DNA from: DASQHY01 sp035602605
GTDB taxonomy: Bacteria > Acidobacteriota > Terriglobia > Acidiferrales > UBA7541
Assembly: GCA_035602605.1 (NCBI GenBank)
Contig: DATNLZ010000013.1
Span: 1 to 20,766, forward strand
Reading direction: 5' to 3'
Length of the DNA: 20,766 bases
Below are positions 12,956 to 20,766 of the stretch, piece after piece. Each line of letters begins with the position of its first letter. Position 1 is the stretch's first letter. Made by a program: the position numbers and the translations under genes. Below the pieces are notes generated by a model, which worked only from the letters and a program-made list of their open reading frames with translations, searched no databases and was not told the DNA's origin.

Positions 12956-14860
12956 TTATCTTGGAAAGCCGACCTTCAGTAATAGGGCTTGAAATCTCGG
13001 GTCTGAGCGCACCTTGTCATATTCCGACGCCACGTTAAGAAGGGCCACACCCGAGTCCCGTTCTTCGTAAGCCTTCTCCAGCCAACGGAGAGCTTCCTCC
13101 TTATCATCCAGTTCCGCGGAGATGGAAGCCAGAATGTCGGCCGGCAAGTAGCTTCTTTTCGAGACCTCTTTCATAGTGGTAACGTCCCGCCTCAGGATCC
13201 CACTATACCCTGATACTTTAAAGACTGCTTCCAGCGTTGCCGCTTCGTTCGAATCCCCGACAAGTCTCTGCCGTTCTCTGAGGGCCTCCTTGTACATACC
13301 TTTGCGGACGTACGCCTCCATCAACCATCCATGAATCAGCCCAAAGTGGGGGTCCAGTTGCACAGTCTTGAGACCTTGTTCGATGGCTCTGTCGTATTGG
13401 CGCGCATAGACCAAAGTGCGACTCAGATTCGTATTGATGATCAACGAAAGTGGATCGAACTCGCGGGCCCGCTCTTGCTCGGAGATAGCTTCTTCAAAGC
13501 GACCCAACACCGAAAGGTACATGCTGTAGTAATTGTGGCCCAGAGCGTATGAAGGATTCAGTTCGAATCCGCGTCTAAATTCTCTTTCCGCGCCACCCCA
13601 GTCCCACTCAAATATAGTCTTGGCATTCGCAAGCGAGAAATGCGCCTCAGCTGACGACTCGTCCAACTTCAATGACTTTTGAGCCGCGGTAATGCCTTTG
13701 GGCGTCGTTTCTCTGGGAGGAACAATCCCGAAAGCGCCCAGGGAAACGTAGCAGTCGGCAAGCCCGGCATATGCCGGCGCATAGCTTGGATCGAGATGAA
13801 TCGACTCGTTAAAATAATCGATTCCCTTCTGCCAACCTTCCGAGGTGAACTTATTCCAAAAAAAGCGCCCTTTTAGATATGACTCGTAAGCTTCTGGGTT
13901 AACCAGCCGCGCGCGCGCAAGGCGCGTCTTCTCGTGTGGTGTAAGCTTGACGCGGACGTCATTAGCAACAGCCCGTGCAATATCATCTTGCAAGGCCATT
14001 ACGTCGTTTAGATCCCGCTCGTAGGTTTGTGTCCAGAGGTGCATCTCGGGCTCGACTCGAATCAATTTCGCCGTGACCCGCACCCGTTTGCCAGATCGTA
14101 GCACTGTGCCTTCCACGACCGCGTCCACTTTCAACTCGCGGGCAATCTCGGGCAATGCCTTTCGCGTACCCTTGTAGTGCATAGCCGACGTCCGCGAAAT
14201 GACCTGTGCGCCGGTCAGTTCCAGATCGGTGATCAGCGCCTCCGTCATCCCGTCGGCAAAATACTCCTGTGAAGGATCCCCGGTGAGGTTTTCGAGTGGC
14301 AGCACGGCGATGAAATGAATCCGCGCCGGAGTAGATTTGCTAAGCAAGCCGTCACGCCACCCGCGCACATTCAATCCGAAAAGCAAGACAAGAAGTACTG
14401 CGAATGCCGTTGCCGGCATCCAGAGCCAAGAGAGGGGGTGACGCGCGGGCGATGTGAGTTTAACGATGGGCACGACCTCTTTTGCGGCCGCGACGAACTG
14501 AGAATTTCGTACCTCAGAGGGTCCATGATCCACCGGCGCAATGAAGCGGTAGCCGCGGCGGGATAGGGTTTCGACATAACGCGGGTTCTCCGCCGAATCG
14601 CCCAGCGCCTCGCGCAATCGGTTGATGGCGTTATTAAGGCCGTGGTTGAAATCCACAAAGGTGTCAGCGGGCCAGAGCTTCAGACGCAAGTCCTCGCGGG
14701 TGACCACTTCACCGGGGCGCTCCAGCAGCATGGTCAGAATCTGAAAGGGCTGCTCCTGCAGCTTGATTCTTCGTCCATTCTTTAACAGTTCACCCGCCCG
14801 CATGTCGGCTTTAAAGGACCCAAAAACGGCCACCCTGGAAGATCCGGCAGTGTTTTTCAT
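12956..14860 (-). CDS. Winged-helix transcriptional regulator with TolB/FlgO-like and TPR domains (paralog 1)
   Basis: The 634-residue protein has an OmpR/CadC-type winged-helix domain (about 9-106; 'LLERPGEVVTREDLRLKLWP' and 'VDFNHGLNNAINRLREALGD', with 'SRRGYRFIAPV' as the hairpin wing). One membrane segment follows (about 143-165), then a TolB-N/FlgO-like domain (about 180-315; 'IAVLPLENLTGDPSQEYFAD', 'ELKVDAVVEGTVLRSG') and TPR repeats to the end. The DNA-binding part should be cytoplasmic and the rest periplasmic, so a CadC-like one-piece membrane sensor is plausible. No kinase partner is needed. The gene diverges from the cupin gene; a TATACT (14886-14891, minus strand) may be its -10 box. 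A close paralog lies at 15855-17846. Confidence 0.85.
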   Translation of the reverse strand: MKNTAGSSRVAVFGSFKADMRAGELLKNGRRIKLQEQPFQILTMLLERPGEVVTREDLRLKLWPADTFVDFNHGLNNAINRLREALGDSAENPRYVETLSRRGYRFIAPVDHGPSEVRNSQFVAAAKEVVPIVKLTSPARHPLSWLWMPATAFAVLLVLLFGLNVRGWRDGLLSKSTPARIHFIAVLPLENLTGDPSQEYFADGMTEALITDLELTGAQVISRTSAMHYKGTRKALPEIARELKVDAVVEGTVLRSGKRVRVTAKLIRVEPEMHLWTQTYERDLNDVMALQDDIARAVANDVRVKLTPHEKTRLARARLVNPEAYESYLKGRFFWNKFTSEGWQKGIDYFNESIHLDPSYAPAYAGLADCYVSLGAFGIVPPRETTPKGITAAQKSLKLDESSAEAHFSLANAKTIFEWDWGGAEREFRRGFELNPSYALGHNYYSMYLSVLGRFEEAISEQERAREFDPLSLIINTNLSRTLVYARQYDRAIEQGLKTVQLDPHFGLIHGWLMEAYVRKGMYKEALRERQRLVGDSNEAATLEAVFKVSGYSGILRRDVTTMKEVSKRSYLPADILASISAELDDKEEALRWLEKAYEERDSGVALLNVASEYDKVRSDPRFQALLLKVGFPR

Positions 14861-15114
14861 GGGGGAGTTCCTTACTTTTGGGGGAAGTATACCACGACGA
14901 ATCTGAACAACAGTTATACCTGTCTGTTGAAAGAGCCCTAAGTCTCATAGCCGCATACCGTTACCTGGGGAGAAAGAGGTGGCTGTCGCGTGGCCCTTGC
15001 GGGATTGACGAACCTGCTCCTCTGCGCGAAGCTCGGCGCGTTCGCGCATTTCCTGAACACAAAACCAAGAAATGACGGGATATGAAAGATCAAAAACTAA
15101 GAGGAGGTACTCTG
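14861..15114. promoter_or_regulatory. Divergent promoter region between regulator 1 and the cupin gene
   Basis: The 254 bases hold a possible minus-strand -10 box (TATACT, 14886-14891) and a CAACAG/CTGTTG inverted repeat with a 10-base centre at 14908-14929. The repeat would sit over the -35 area of the regulator, so it is a candidate operator. A strong AGGAGG precedes the cupin start. Confidence 0.35.
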
Positions 15115-15615
15115 ATGAATATAAAAAAGCAAATGTTGGCAGTGATTGGCGGCGTCGTATTAATTACAGCCATCGCCGTGGCGACTCCACCCATGGGTAT
15201 AATTAAGAATGAATTCCCAGCGACAGGTGTGGCTCGCGAGCCGATCGACCAGGATTTCACCGTAACTAACGCTGCCGGTGACAACTGGGATCTGACGCTA
15301 TCTACCAGCGGTCCATCAGATGTGTACATACAAGATATCGTATTTGCGCCCGGGGGATACTCAGGTTGGCACCACCACCCTGGCGTCCTTTTGATCACCG
15401 TCAAAGAGGGTTCAGTCGATTGGTACGACGGGGACTGCAAGAAGACTACCTATACCGCCGGCCAGTCATTCACCGAGAGCAATGCACTCCACGACGTCGT
15501 GAACTCGGGAAATGTCAACGCCCGCTTGTTCGGTGCGTACATCACAATGAAGGATGAGTCCCGCCGAATCGAAAACGATCAGCCTGCTTGTGGGAAGGAA
15601 CTTGGGCTCCCATGA
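15115..15615 (+). CDS. Secreted cupin-domain protein
   Basis: AGGAGGT eight bases upstream fixes the start at 15115 rather than at 15082. The 166-residue product begins with a signal peptide ('MNIKKQMLAVIGGVVLITA' and 'IAVA'). The cupin barrel spans about residues 65-150 with motif 1 'GGYSGWHHHPGVLLITVKEG' (three adjacent His as metal-ligand candidates) and motif 2 'GQSFTESNALHDVVNSG', which supplies a further His. Acidic residues seen in enzymatic cupins are not at the usual place in motif 1, so a binding role is as likely as catalysis. It lies between two paralogous regulator genes, divergent from one and convergent with the other, and may be their target. Confidence 0.82.
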   Translation: MNIKKQMLAVIGGVVLITAIAVATPPMGIIKNEFPATGVAREPIDQDFTVTNAAGDNWDLTLSTSGPSDVYIQDIVFAPGGYSGWHHHPGVLLITVKEGSVDWYDGDCKKTTYTAGQSFTESNALHDVVNSGNVNARLFGAYITMKDESRRIENDQPACGKELGLP

Positions 15616-15729
15616 CGTAACCGTCCGAAAGAGGGCCAAGAACAGGGGAGCCGAACCCTGGTACTTGCAACAATGTTCGATAGATTTTTGGTACTTCCTC
15701 TGGAGTAACGACCTTCGGAGATTCTGAAT

Positions 15730-15770
15730 CACGGTACCGTGGAGGTCATGCCGCGCTGGTCGGCGTGACC
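15730..15770. terminator. Palindrome and hairpin between convergent genes
   Basis: CACGGTACCGTG (15730-15741) is a perfect 12-base palindrome. Directly after it, GGTCATGCCG (15744-15753) pairs with CGGCGTGACC (15761-15770), nine of ten pairs Watson-Crick plus one wobble. The position between the convergent cupin and regulator genes suits a two-way terminator, but there is no T tract on either side. Confidence 0.35.
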
Positions 15771-15854
15771 TTCACACCGAAGGAATTCGCTCCAGCCAAT
15801 TATTTGAACCTGGGCGGGAGAACCAGGTACATAAAAATATGAGAACAAGCCTGG

Positions 15855-17846
15855 TTATCGGAGAAAACCCACCTTCAACACCAAAGCTTGAAATCTTGGG
15901 TCTGACTGCAGTTTGTCATATTCGGGGGCTACTTTAAGCTGTGCCAGAGCGGGGTCCCGTTCTTCGTAAGCTTTCTCCAGCCAACGGACCGCTTCTTCCT
16001 TATCATCCAGCTCCGCGAAGATGGAAGCTAGAATATTGGCCGGGAAGTAGCTTCTTTTTGAGACGTCTTTCATTGTGATGATGTCCCGTCTCAGGATCCC
16101 CCTATACCCTGACACCTTAAAGACTGCCTCCAGCTTTGCGGCTTCGTTCGAATCTCCGACAAGTCGCTGCCGTTCTCTAACGGCTTCCTTGTACATACCT
16201 TTGCGTACGTATGCCTCCATCAACCATCCATGAATCAGTCCAAAATTAGGGTCTAGCTCCACGGTCTTTAGGCCTTGTTCGATGGCTCTGTCGTATTGGC
16301 GCGCATAGACCAAAGTGCGACTCAGATTTGTATTGATGATCAATGAGAGTGGATCGAAATCGCGGGCCCGTTCTTGCTCGGAGATCGCTTCTTCAAAACG
16401 ACCCAAGGACAAAAGGTACAAACTGTACCAATTGTGGCCCATGGCGTATGAGGGATTCAGTTCGAATCCGCGCTTGAATTCTCGTTCCGCGCCAATCCAG
16501 TCCCACTCAAACGTGGTCTTCGCGAACGCAAGAGAGAAATGCGCCTCAGCTGACGACTCCTCCAGCTCCAACGATTTTTGAGCCGCAGCAATGCCCTTGG
16601 GCATCGCCTCCCGGGGAGGAACAATTCCGTAAGTTCCCAACAGAAGGTGGCAATCGGCGAGGCCGGCGTAAGCCGGAGCATAGCTTGGATCGATGTGAAT
16701 CGCTCCGTTGAAGTACTCGATCCCTTTCAGCCAACCTTCAGAAGTGAACTTATTCCAGAAGAAACGTCCTTTCAGATATGCCTCGTAAGCTTCGGGTACG
16801 ACCGGACGAGCACTGGCCAAATGTTTGCTTTGCCGTAGCGGAAGCTCGGCACGAATCTCACTGGCGATTGCCAGTGCCGCCTCGCGCTCGAGCCCGATAA
16901 TGTCGCGCAGGTCGCGTTCGTAGCTCTTGGCCCAGAGATGCCGGTCAGTCGCGGCCTGGATCAACCGTGCCGTGATCTTTACCCGATTCCCCGAGCGCAA
17001 CACGGCCCCCTCCACCACCGCATCTACCTTCAACTCCCGCGCAATCTGCAGAAGCGGCTTCTTCGTTCCTTTATATTGCATCGCCGAGGTTCTAGAAATC
17101 ACCAAGAGGGTGCGGTTTTGCGCGAGGTCGGTGGTGAGTTCATCGGTCATCCCGTCGGCGAAATAATCCTGTGCTGGGTCGCCCGAGAGGTTTTCAAGTG
17201 GCAGCACGACGATGGACTGAATCTGTCTTGGAGTTGCCCTCGCGAAGAATCGCTGTCGCAAACTGCCCGAATCCAAGGCGGCCACGGCTATCCCCAATGC
17301 GACGATCGCTCCGAGCGCGAGAGTCACTATGTATCGCAACCGAGTTCGGTTGGTGGGGCGCTCTGTTCGAGGCAGGCCGCTAGAGTGAGCCTCTGCCCCT
17401 GGAATCTCGGAACAAACAGCGCTGCTGTCGGAGGCCCGCAACGTTGAGGCATCGTCATTCGGTCGAGACACCTCTGCCGCCTCTATGGCTCCGTCCACTA
17501 CCTTCTCTACGGGTGCGATGAACCGGTAACCCCGGCGGGGCAGCGTCTCGATGTAACGGGGAGTTTCGGCATCATCGCCCAGCGCCCCGCGGATCTTTTT
17601 GATGGCGAAGTTCAGACCCTGGTCAAAATCCACGAAGGTCTCGCTTCCCCAGATTTGGTTCTGAACTTCTTCGCGACTCACGAGTTTGCCCGCGTGCCCG
17701 GCGAGCAGGGCGAGGATTTTAAAAGGTTGGGGAGCCAGTCCGATGGGGACGCCGTCTTTCCGAAGCTCACCGCTCTTCAGATCCAACTCGAAGACCCCAA
17801 AGCGCAGAGCTGAAATCGGAGTCGCGTTTAAGTTCAAGCGAACCAT
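15855..17846 (-). CDS. Winged-helix transcriptional regulator with TolB/FlgO-like and TPR domains (paralog 2)
   Basis: The 663-residue protein has the same plan as paralog 1: a winged helix (about 13-112; 'VDFDQGLNFAIKKIRGALGD', 'PRRGYRFIAPV'), a linker, a membrane segment (about 170-192), a TolB-N/FlgO-like domain (about 207-340; 'IVVLPLENLSGDPAQDYFAD') and C-terminal TPRs. The linker before the membrane is about 30 residues longer than in paralog 1. From 'PEAYE.YLKGRFFW' to the end the two proteins align without any gap and are very similar, whereas the DNA-binding halves are clearly different, so they probably bind different sites. No ribosome site is evident; a TATAAT (minus strand, 17873-17878) lies 26 bases upstream of the ATG. 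It diverges from the PD40 gene. Confidence 0.85.
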   Translation of the reverse strand: MVRLNLNATPISALRFGVFELDLKSGELRKDGVPIGLAPQPFKILALLAGHAGKLVSREEVQNQIWGSETFVDFDQGLNFAIKKIRGALGDDAETPRYIETLPRRGYRFIAPVEKVVDGAIEAAEVSRPNDDASTLRASDSSAVCSEIPGAEAHSSGLPRTERPTNRTRLRYIVTLALGAIVALGIAVAALDSGSLRQRFFARATPRQIQSIVVLPLENLSGDPAQDYFADGMTDELTTDLAQNRTLLVISRTSAMQYKGTKKPLLQIARELKVDAVVEGAVLRSGNRVKITARLIQAATDRHLWAKSYERDLRDIIGLEREAALAIASEIRAELPLRQSKHLASARPVVPEAYEAYLKGRFFWNKFTSEGWLKGIEYFNGAIHIDPSYAPAYAGLADCHLLLGTYGIVPPREAMPKGIAAAQKSLELEESSAEAHFSLAFAKTTFEWDWIGAEREFKRGFELNPSYAMGHNWYSLYLLSLGRFEEAISEQERARDFDPLSLIINTNLSRTLVYARQYDRAIEQGLKTVELDPNFGLIHGWLMEAYVRKGMYKEAVRERQRLVGDSNEAAKLEAVFKVSGYRGILRRDIITMKDVSKRSYFPANILASIFAELDDKEEAVRWLEKAYEERDPALAQLKVAPEYDKLQSDPRFQALVLKVGFLR

Positions 17847-18198
17847 CCGGAACGGGAACGCGTCGTGGAGGCATTATACGCGCATTAGAGTCAAGTAACC
17901 TACGGTGGATGCGTGGATAGCCGTGGATGCTGCTCCGTGCAGCTCCACCGGGTGCTAGACCGGATTCGGCAACCCTCAGTGCTCCAACTACTTAGTCGCT
18001 CATCCAGAACTCAGCGAAAGCTCAGCCGCTGGCTATTGCTCGGCTGTCGAACCCGGGCATAGGGTAGCGCCATGCGAATGATGCGCGTAACCGATGCCAG
18101 GGCGTCATTCCCGGCTGACGCGCTCCTGTCTCGGTGACATTGCCGCGGGGCGCCCAGCCAATTTTAAGTTCTGTGCTGATTGGAAAAGGAGGTGGCCG
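17847..18198. promoter_or_regulatory. 352-base divergent intergenic region
   Basis: It separates regulator 2 (minus) from the PD40 gene (plus). A minus-strand TATAAT is at 17873-17878. No clear -35 partner at normal spacing is visible for either direction. A frame open from 18094 reads into the PD40 gene but lacks a ribosome site. Confidence 0.35.
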
Positions 18199-19215
18199 AT
18201 GGCCACGAAAAAGTTATTCTTTAGCTGCGTCGTGTTGATAGGTTTTGCCTTCTCTTGTTTGTTCTTGGAAACACCGGCCAACGCTCAGAAGGTCGATACT
18301 GCGGGTCATCGTCACCATAACGAAAAAATGGGTCCTTTTTCGGCCTGGTCGGAACCGGTTAATCTCGGTCCCTCGATCAACACACCAGACAGCGAGTTCC
18401 ACTCCTCTATTTCCGAAGATGAACTGGCCATTTTCTTCGCCGCCGCCCGCCCCGGAGGGTTCGGAGGTAACGATCTCTACGTTGCTGAACGCCACAGCAG
18501 GGATGACGATTGGGGCCCGGCCCAGAACCTAGGGCCGAAGTTCAATACCAATCTCAGCGAAGGCGGTCCTCTTCTATCACCCGACGAGCACTGGCTTCTC
18601 TTTTGCAGTAACGGCCATGGCGGCTTCGGTGACTTCGACATTTTTGCCGTTTTCCGTAAGGATACCAGCGACAATTTTGGCTGGGGGGAACTGATAAATC
18701 TGGGTGAGGGAGTGAACTCCCCGTTTGGGGACTGTGACCCAACCCTCTTCGTAGACACAGAAACACGGGTCATAACGATGTACTTTGCAAGCACTCGGCC
18801 AGGCCTGGGCGATTGGGATATTTACCACAGCACGCTGGGAGACGACGGTGCGTTTGGTCCCGCTATCCTGGTCCCTGAGCTTAGCAGCCCCCAACGTGAC
18901 GCACACCCTACTATCAGGCGTGATGGGCTGGAAATCTTCCTGGCATCGAATCGCCCTGGTTCGATCGGTGGCATCGACCTGTGGGTTTCCACGCGGCCGA
19001 CTATTCATGACGCGTGGTCCACACCGTTGAACCTCGGACCGACGGTCAACACCCTCGACGACGAGAGGGCTCCGTATCTTTCCGCCGATGGCGAAAGACT
19101 CTACTTCACCTCCAACCGACCCGGATGTTGCGGCGGGAATGACTTCTACGTGATCACGCGTAAAAGGCTTTGTGATAATGACTACGAGAAATGCGATACC
19201 GATAAGTTTGATTGA
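18199..19215 (+). CDS. Secreted PD40 (WD40-like) beta-propeller protein
   Basis: AAAGGAGG six bases upstream sets the start at 18199. The 338-residue product has a signal peptide (about 1-28, 'MATKKLFFSCVVLIGFAF', cleavage near 'ANA'). Five PD40 blades can be read, each ending in a run like 'LYFTSNRPGCCGGNDFYVIT': 'LAIFFAAARPGGFGGNDLYV', 'LLFCSNGHGGFGDFDIFAVF', 'MYFASTRPGLGDWDIYHS', 'IFLASNRPGSIGGIDLWVST' and the last one. The linking 'NLGP.(I/V)NT' phrases are typical of TolB-like exported propellers. The role is probably ligand or glycan binding in the periplasm or at the cell surface; no catalytic residues are evident. The beta-helix gene follows after 70 bases on the same strand. Confidence 0.8.
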   Translation: MATKKLFFSCVVLIGFAFSCLFLETPANAQKVDTAGHRHHNEKMGPFSAWSEPVNLGPSINTPDSEFHSSISEDELAIFFAAARPGGFGGNDLYVAERHSRDDDWGPAQNLGPKFNTNLSEGGPLLSPDEHWLLFCSNGHGGFGDFDIFAVFRKDTSDNFGWGELINLGEGVNSPFGDCDPTLFVDTETRVITMYFASTRPGLGDWDIYHSTLGDDGAFGPAILVPELSSPQRDAHPTIRRDGLEIFLASNRPGSIGGIDLWVSTRPTIHDAWSTPLNLGPTVNTLDDERAPYLSADGERLYFTSNRPGCCGGNDFYVITRKRLCDNDYEKCDTDKFD

Positions 19216-19285
19216 AGGAGATTTCACGAAATTGAAGTTGAACTTTGCATGCGCAGTTGATGCATATAAGCAGAGGAGATTCAGC

Positions 19286-20647
19286 ATGAACACACGAAGA
19301 CGATTCACCTTGGTGACCCCTTTCACCCTGCTGGGCTTCACACTTCTCTTATTTGTTGCCGAGCCGATGCTGGCCGACGACAGGCATTTGTATGTAGACG
19401 CAAACGCGAGCTACAACGGCGACGGAAGCCGACACCATCCCTATTGGCGCATCACTGATGCCGTTGTTCGCGCACGGGCGCTGCGACAAGAGGATCGGGA
19501 GAATGATTCAAAAACGCCAGAAGATAGAAACGATAATAAGGGAAAAATTGTAATTCACGTGTTGCCCGGAACCTACGCAGGCAGCTATGACCCGGACCGC
19601 TTGGCAGCGAATCCGAGGCTGGAGCTTCTGCCCATCATTCTAAATGTATCTAACCTCAACCTTGCAGGAGGAACGGAGCTAGACGAGGACGCTAGGGGCC
19701 TGCCCACGGGCACCTATCCGCCCGATAGTGAGACGCTACTCACTACCGCCGATGTCACAACAGGGTTGCTTCGCGGTCAGATGCTTCTCTTGATTGCGAC
19801 CACCACCGATGGGATGGCTGGCAACGAAGTCAGCGTGAGCGGGTTCGTTATGGACGCGCAGGCTCAGGACCTCGCTGGTGTTCGGGGCTTAAACATTTAT
19901 GCCGATCGTGTCTCCGACTTCGCTATCCACCGCAATCTCCTTCGGCACGCCACAGTAGGTGCCCAGACGCGTTTGGCTTCGGGCACGTTCGAGGCAAACT
20001 TCGTCGGTCCTAACAATGCCGCCACCGAGGGCACGGGCATCCACATCACCGGGGGAAGTGTGATCCACCCAGCCAGGGTGACAGTCCGGCGCAATCGCTC
20101 GACACAAAATTCGCACGGGGCGGCCTTACATGCTCTGGCGAACTTCCTAGAATTGAAACTCGGGTCCAACACGTTGAAACTCGAGCCACTGCAAATGAGC
20201 TTTGATATCAACAATCCAAAGGACCAGCAAAATGTCCCAGGTAGGCTAGAAGTGGCGATCGAAGGGAACGATTTCAGTAACAATTCGTTTGTCGGACTCC
20301 GTTGCGGGTTCTACCCACCGTTTTTCTACACCACGGCGGATGCCACGCAACCGGTAACGGGGACCCTTGACGTTATCGTTCGCGACAACGAACTTAACCG
20401 CAACTTCGACTATGGGATCACCGTCGATCCGGCCAACGCCAGGAGGAGCAACTCACGCCGGCTTACCGGTCGCTTCGAAGGCACGTTCGAACACAATTCG
20501 CTCATTGACAACGGCCGCAACGCATCCGTGTTTGGCTTTACATCTCTAAACGCATCGACAGGGAGAGCACCCCGTCAGGATTTCAAATATGTGCAGGGGG
20601 CAACTTTTCAGGTCGAGGACCTTGACTGGGGATTCCGGCGAAGGTAA
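19286..20647 (+). CDS. Secreted right-handed beta-helix (pectin lyase-like) protein, possibly truncated at its 3' end
   Basis: AGAGGAGA upstream sets the start at 19286, giving 453 residues. A signal peptide (about 1-30, ending 'PMLA') precedes a DUF1565-like opening ('HLYVDANASYNGDGSRHHPY' then 'WRITDAVVRAR') and 'IVIHVLPGTYAGSY'. The rest is made of short parallel-helix rungs ('VTVRRNRSTQNSHG', 'LEVAIEGNDFSNNSFVGL', 'LDVIVRDNELNRNFDYGI', 'FEHNSLIDNGRN'). These folds act as carbohydrate lyases or hydrolases or as surface binding proteins; catalytic residues cannot be picked out. The last residues ('GFRRR') are coded by DNA that begins the terminal repeats of a probable insertion sequence, so the native C-terminus may be lost. 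Probably co-transcribed with the PD40 gene. Confidence 0.75.
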   Translation: MNTRRRFTLVTPFTLLGFTLLLFVAEPMLADDRHLYVDANASYNGDGSRHHPYWRITDAVVRARALRQEDRENDSKTPEDRNDNKGKIVIHVLPGTYAGSYDPDRLAANPRLELLPIILNVSNLNLAGGTELDEDARGLPTGTYPPDSETLLTTADVTTGLLRGQMLLLIATTTDGMAGNEVSVSGFVMDAQAQDLAGVRGLNIYADRVSDFAIHRNLLRHATVGAQTRLASGTFEANFVGPNNAATEGTGIHITGGSVIHPARVTVRRNRSTQNSHGAALHALANFLELKLGSNTLKLEPLQMSFDINNPKDQQNVPGRLEVAIEGNDFSNNSFVGLRCGFYPPFFYTTADATQPVTGTLDVIVRDNELNRNFDYGITVDPANARRSNSRRLTGRFEGTFEHNSLIDNGRNASVFGFTSLNASTGRAPRQDFKYVQGATFQVEDLDWGFRRR

Positions 20648-20766
20648 TCGGGATTCCGGGCTGATCGTGATCAGCATTCCGGATCGAGGTGATCAGTCGT
20701 CGGAGCGAAGCGACGCTGGCCGGAGGATCTTGCAGAAAGTGATCACGATCGTCAAGGAAAAAGTGT
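20632..20766. mobile_element. Probable IS21-type insertion sequence end (runs off window)
   Basis: ATTCCGG recurs three times at short intervals from 20632 (in forms such as GGATTCCGG and GCATTCCGG). GATCGTGATCA at 20663-20673 is mirrored by TGATCACGATC at 20740-20750. Multiple short terminal repeats with 'GATTCCGG...GTGATCA' phrases are what I remember from ends of IS21-family elements in environmental bacteria. No transposase frame is visible before the window ends, so the family is tentative. Confidence 0.4.

Noticed and set aside
18577..19341. 254-residue minus frame opposite the PD40 gene
   Set aside because: It is a shadow of the PD40 gene, which has a ribosome site, signal peptide and clear blades.

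Overview
The window looks like soil-type Acidobacteriota DNA (Solibacter/Koribacter-like), although no marker gene fixes the taxon. The reasons are two winged-helix/TolB-like/TPR proteins, the stub of a PknB-type Ser/Thr kinase gene, a Pro-rich TPR lipo/secreted protein, PD40 and beta-helix secreted proteins, and sugar-acid catabolic genes. No rRNA, intact tRNA, CRISPR array or complete transposase was seen.

Left region (1-4787, all + strand): a 5'-truncated glycosidase-like beta-propeller, an RraA-family aldolase-like protein, an enolase-superfamily dehydratase and an SMP-30/gluconolactonase. Together they read as a non-phosphorylative sugar oxidation route: release the sugar, hydrolyse the lactone, dehydrate the aldonate, cleave the keto acid. 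A 576-base gap between the aldolase and the dehydratase holds a strong palindrome and no recognisable gene.

Middle region (about 4790-10410): a degraded mobile-DNA zone. It holds a remnant of an ssrA (tmRNA) 3' end, tandem tRNA-Ala and tRNA-Val 5' halves that stop in the anticodon loop, and a long repeat present once whole (5174-5700) and once split into two pieces (9981-10384 and 7609-7738). The split pieces have complementary breakpoints overlapping by 4 bases. Between the repeats lie a frameshifted small gene, a small membrane protein, a 70-base direct repeat, a small gene run into an RHS tip fragment, an otherwise intact TPR gene with a good promoter, and a 36-codon kinase stub cut after its glycine-rich loop.

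Right region (10416-20766): a pseudo-receiver/DUF3052-like fusion; a two-gene unit for an exported receiver-like protein and an outer-membrane barrel; two paralogous winged-helix/TPR regulators flanking a secreted cupin; then a PD40 propeller and a right-handed beta-helix protein in one + strand unit. The last approximately 130 bases look like the terminal repeats of an IS21-type element, which may cut off the beta-helix gene. The two regulators are far more alike in their TPR halves than in their DNA-binding halves, which suggests gene conversion.
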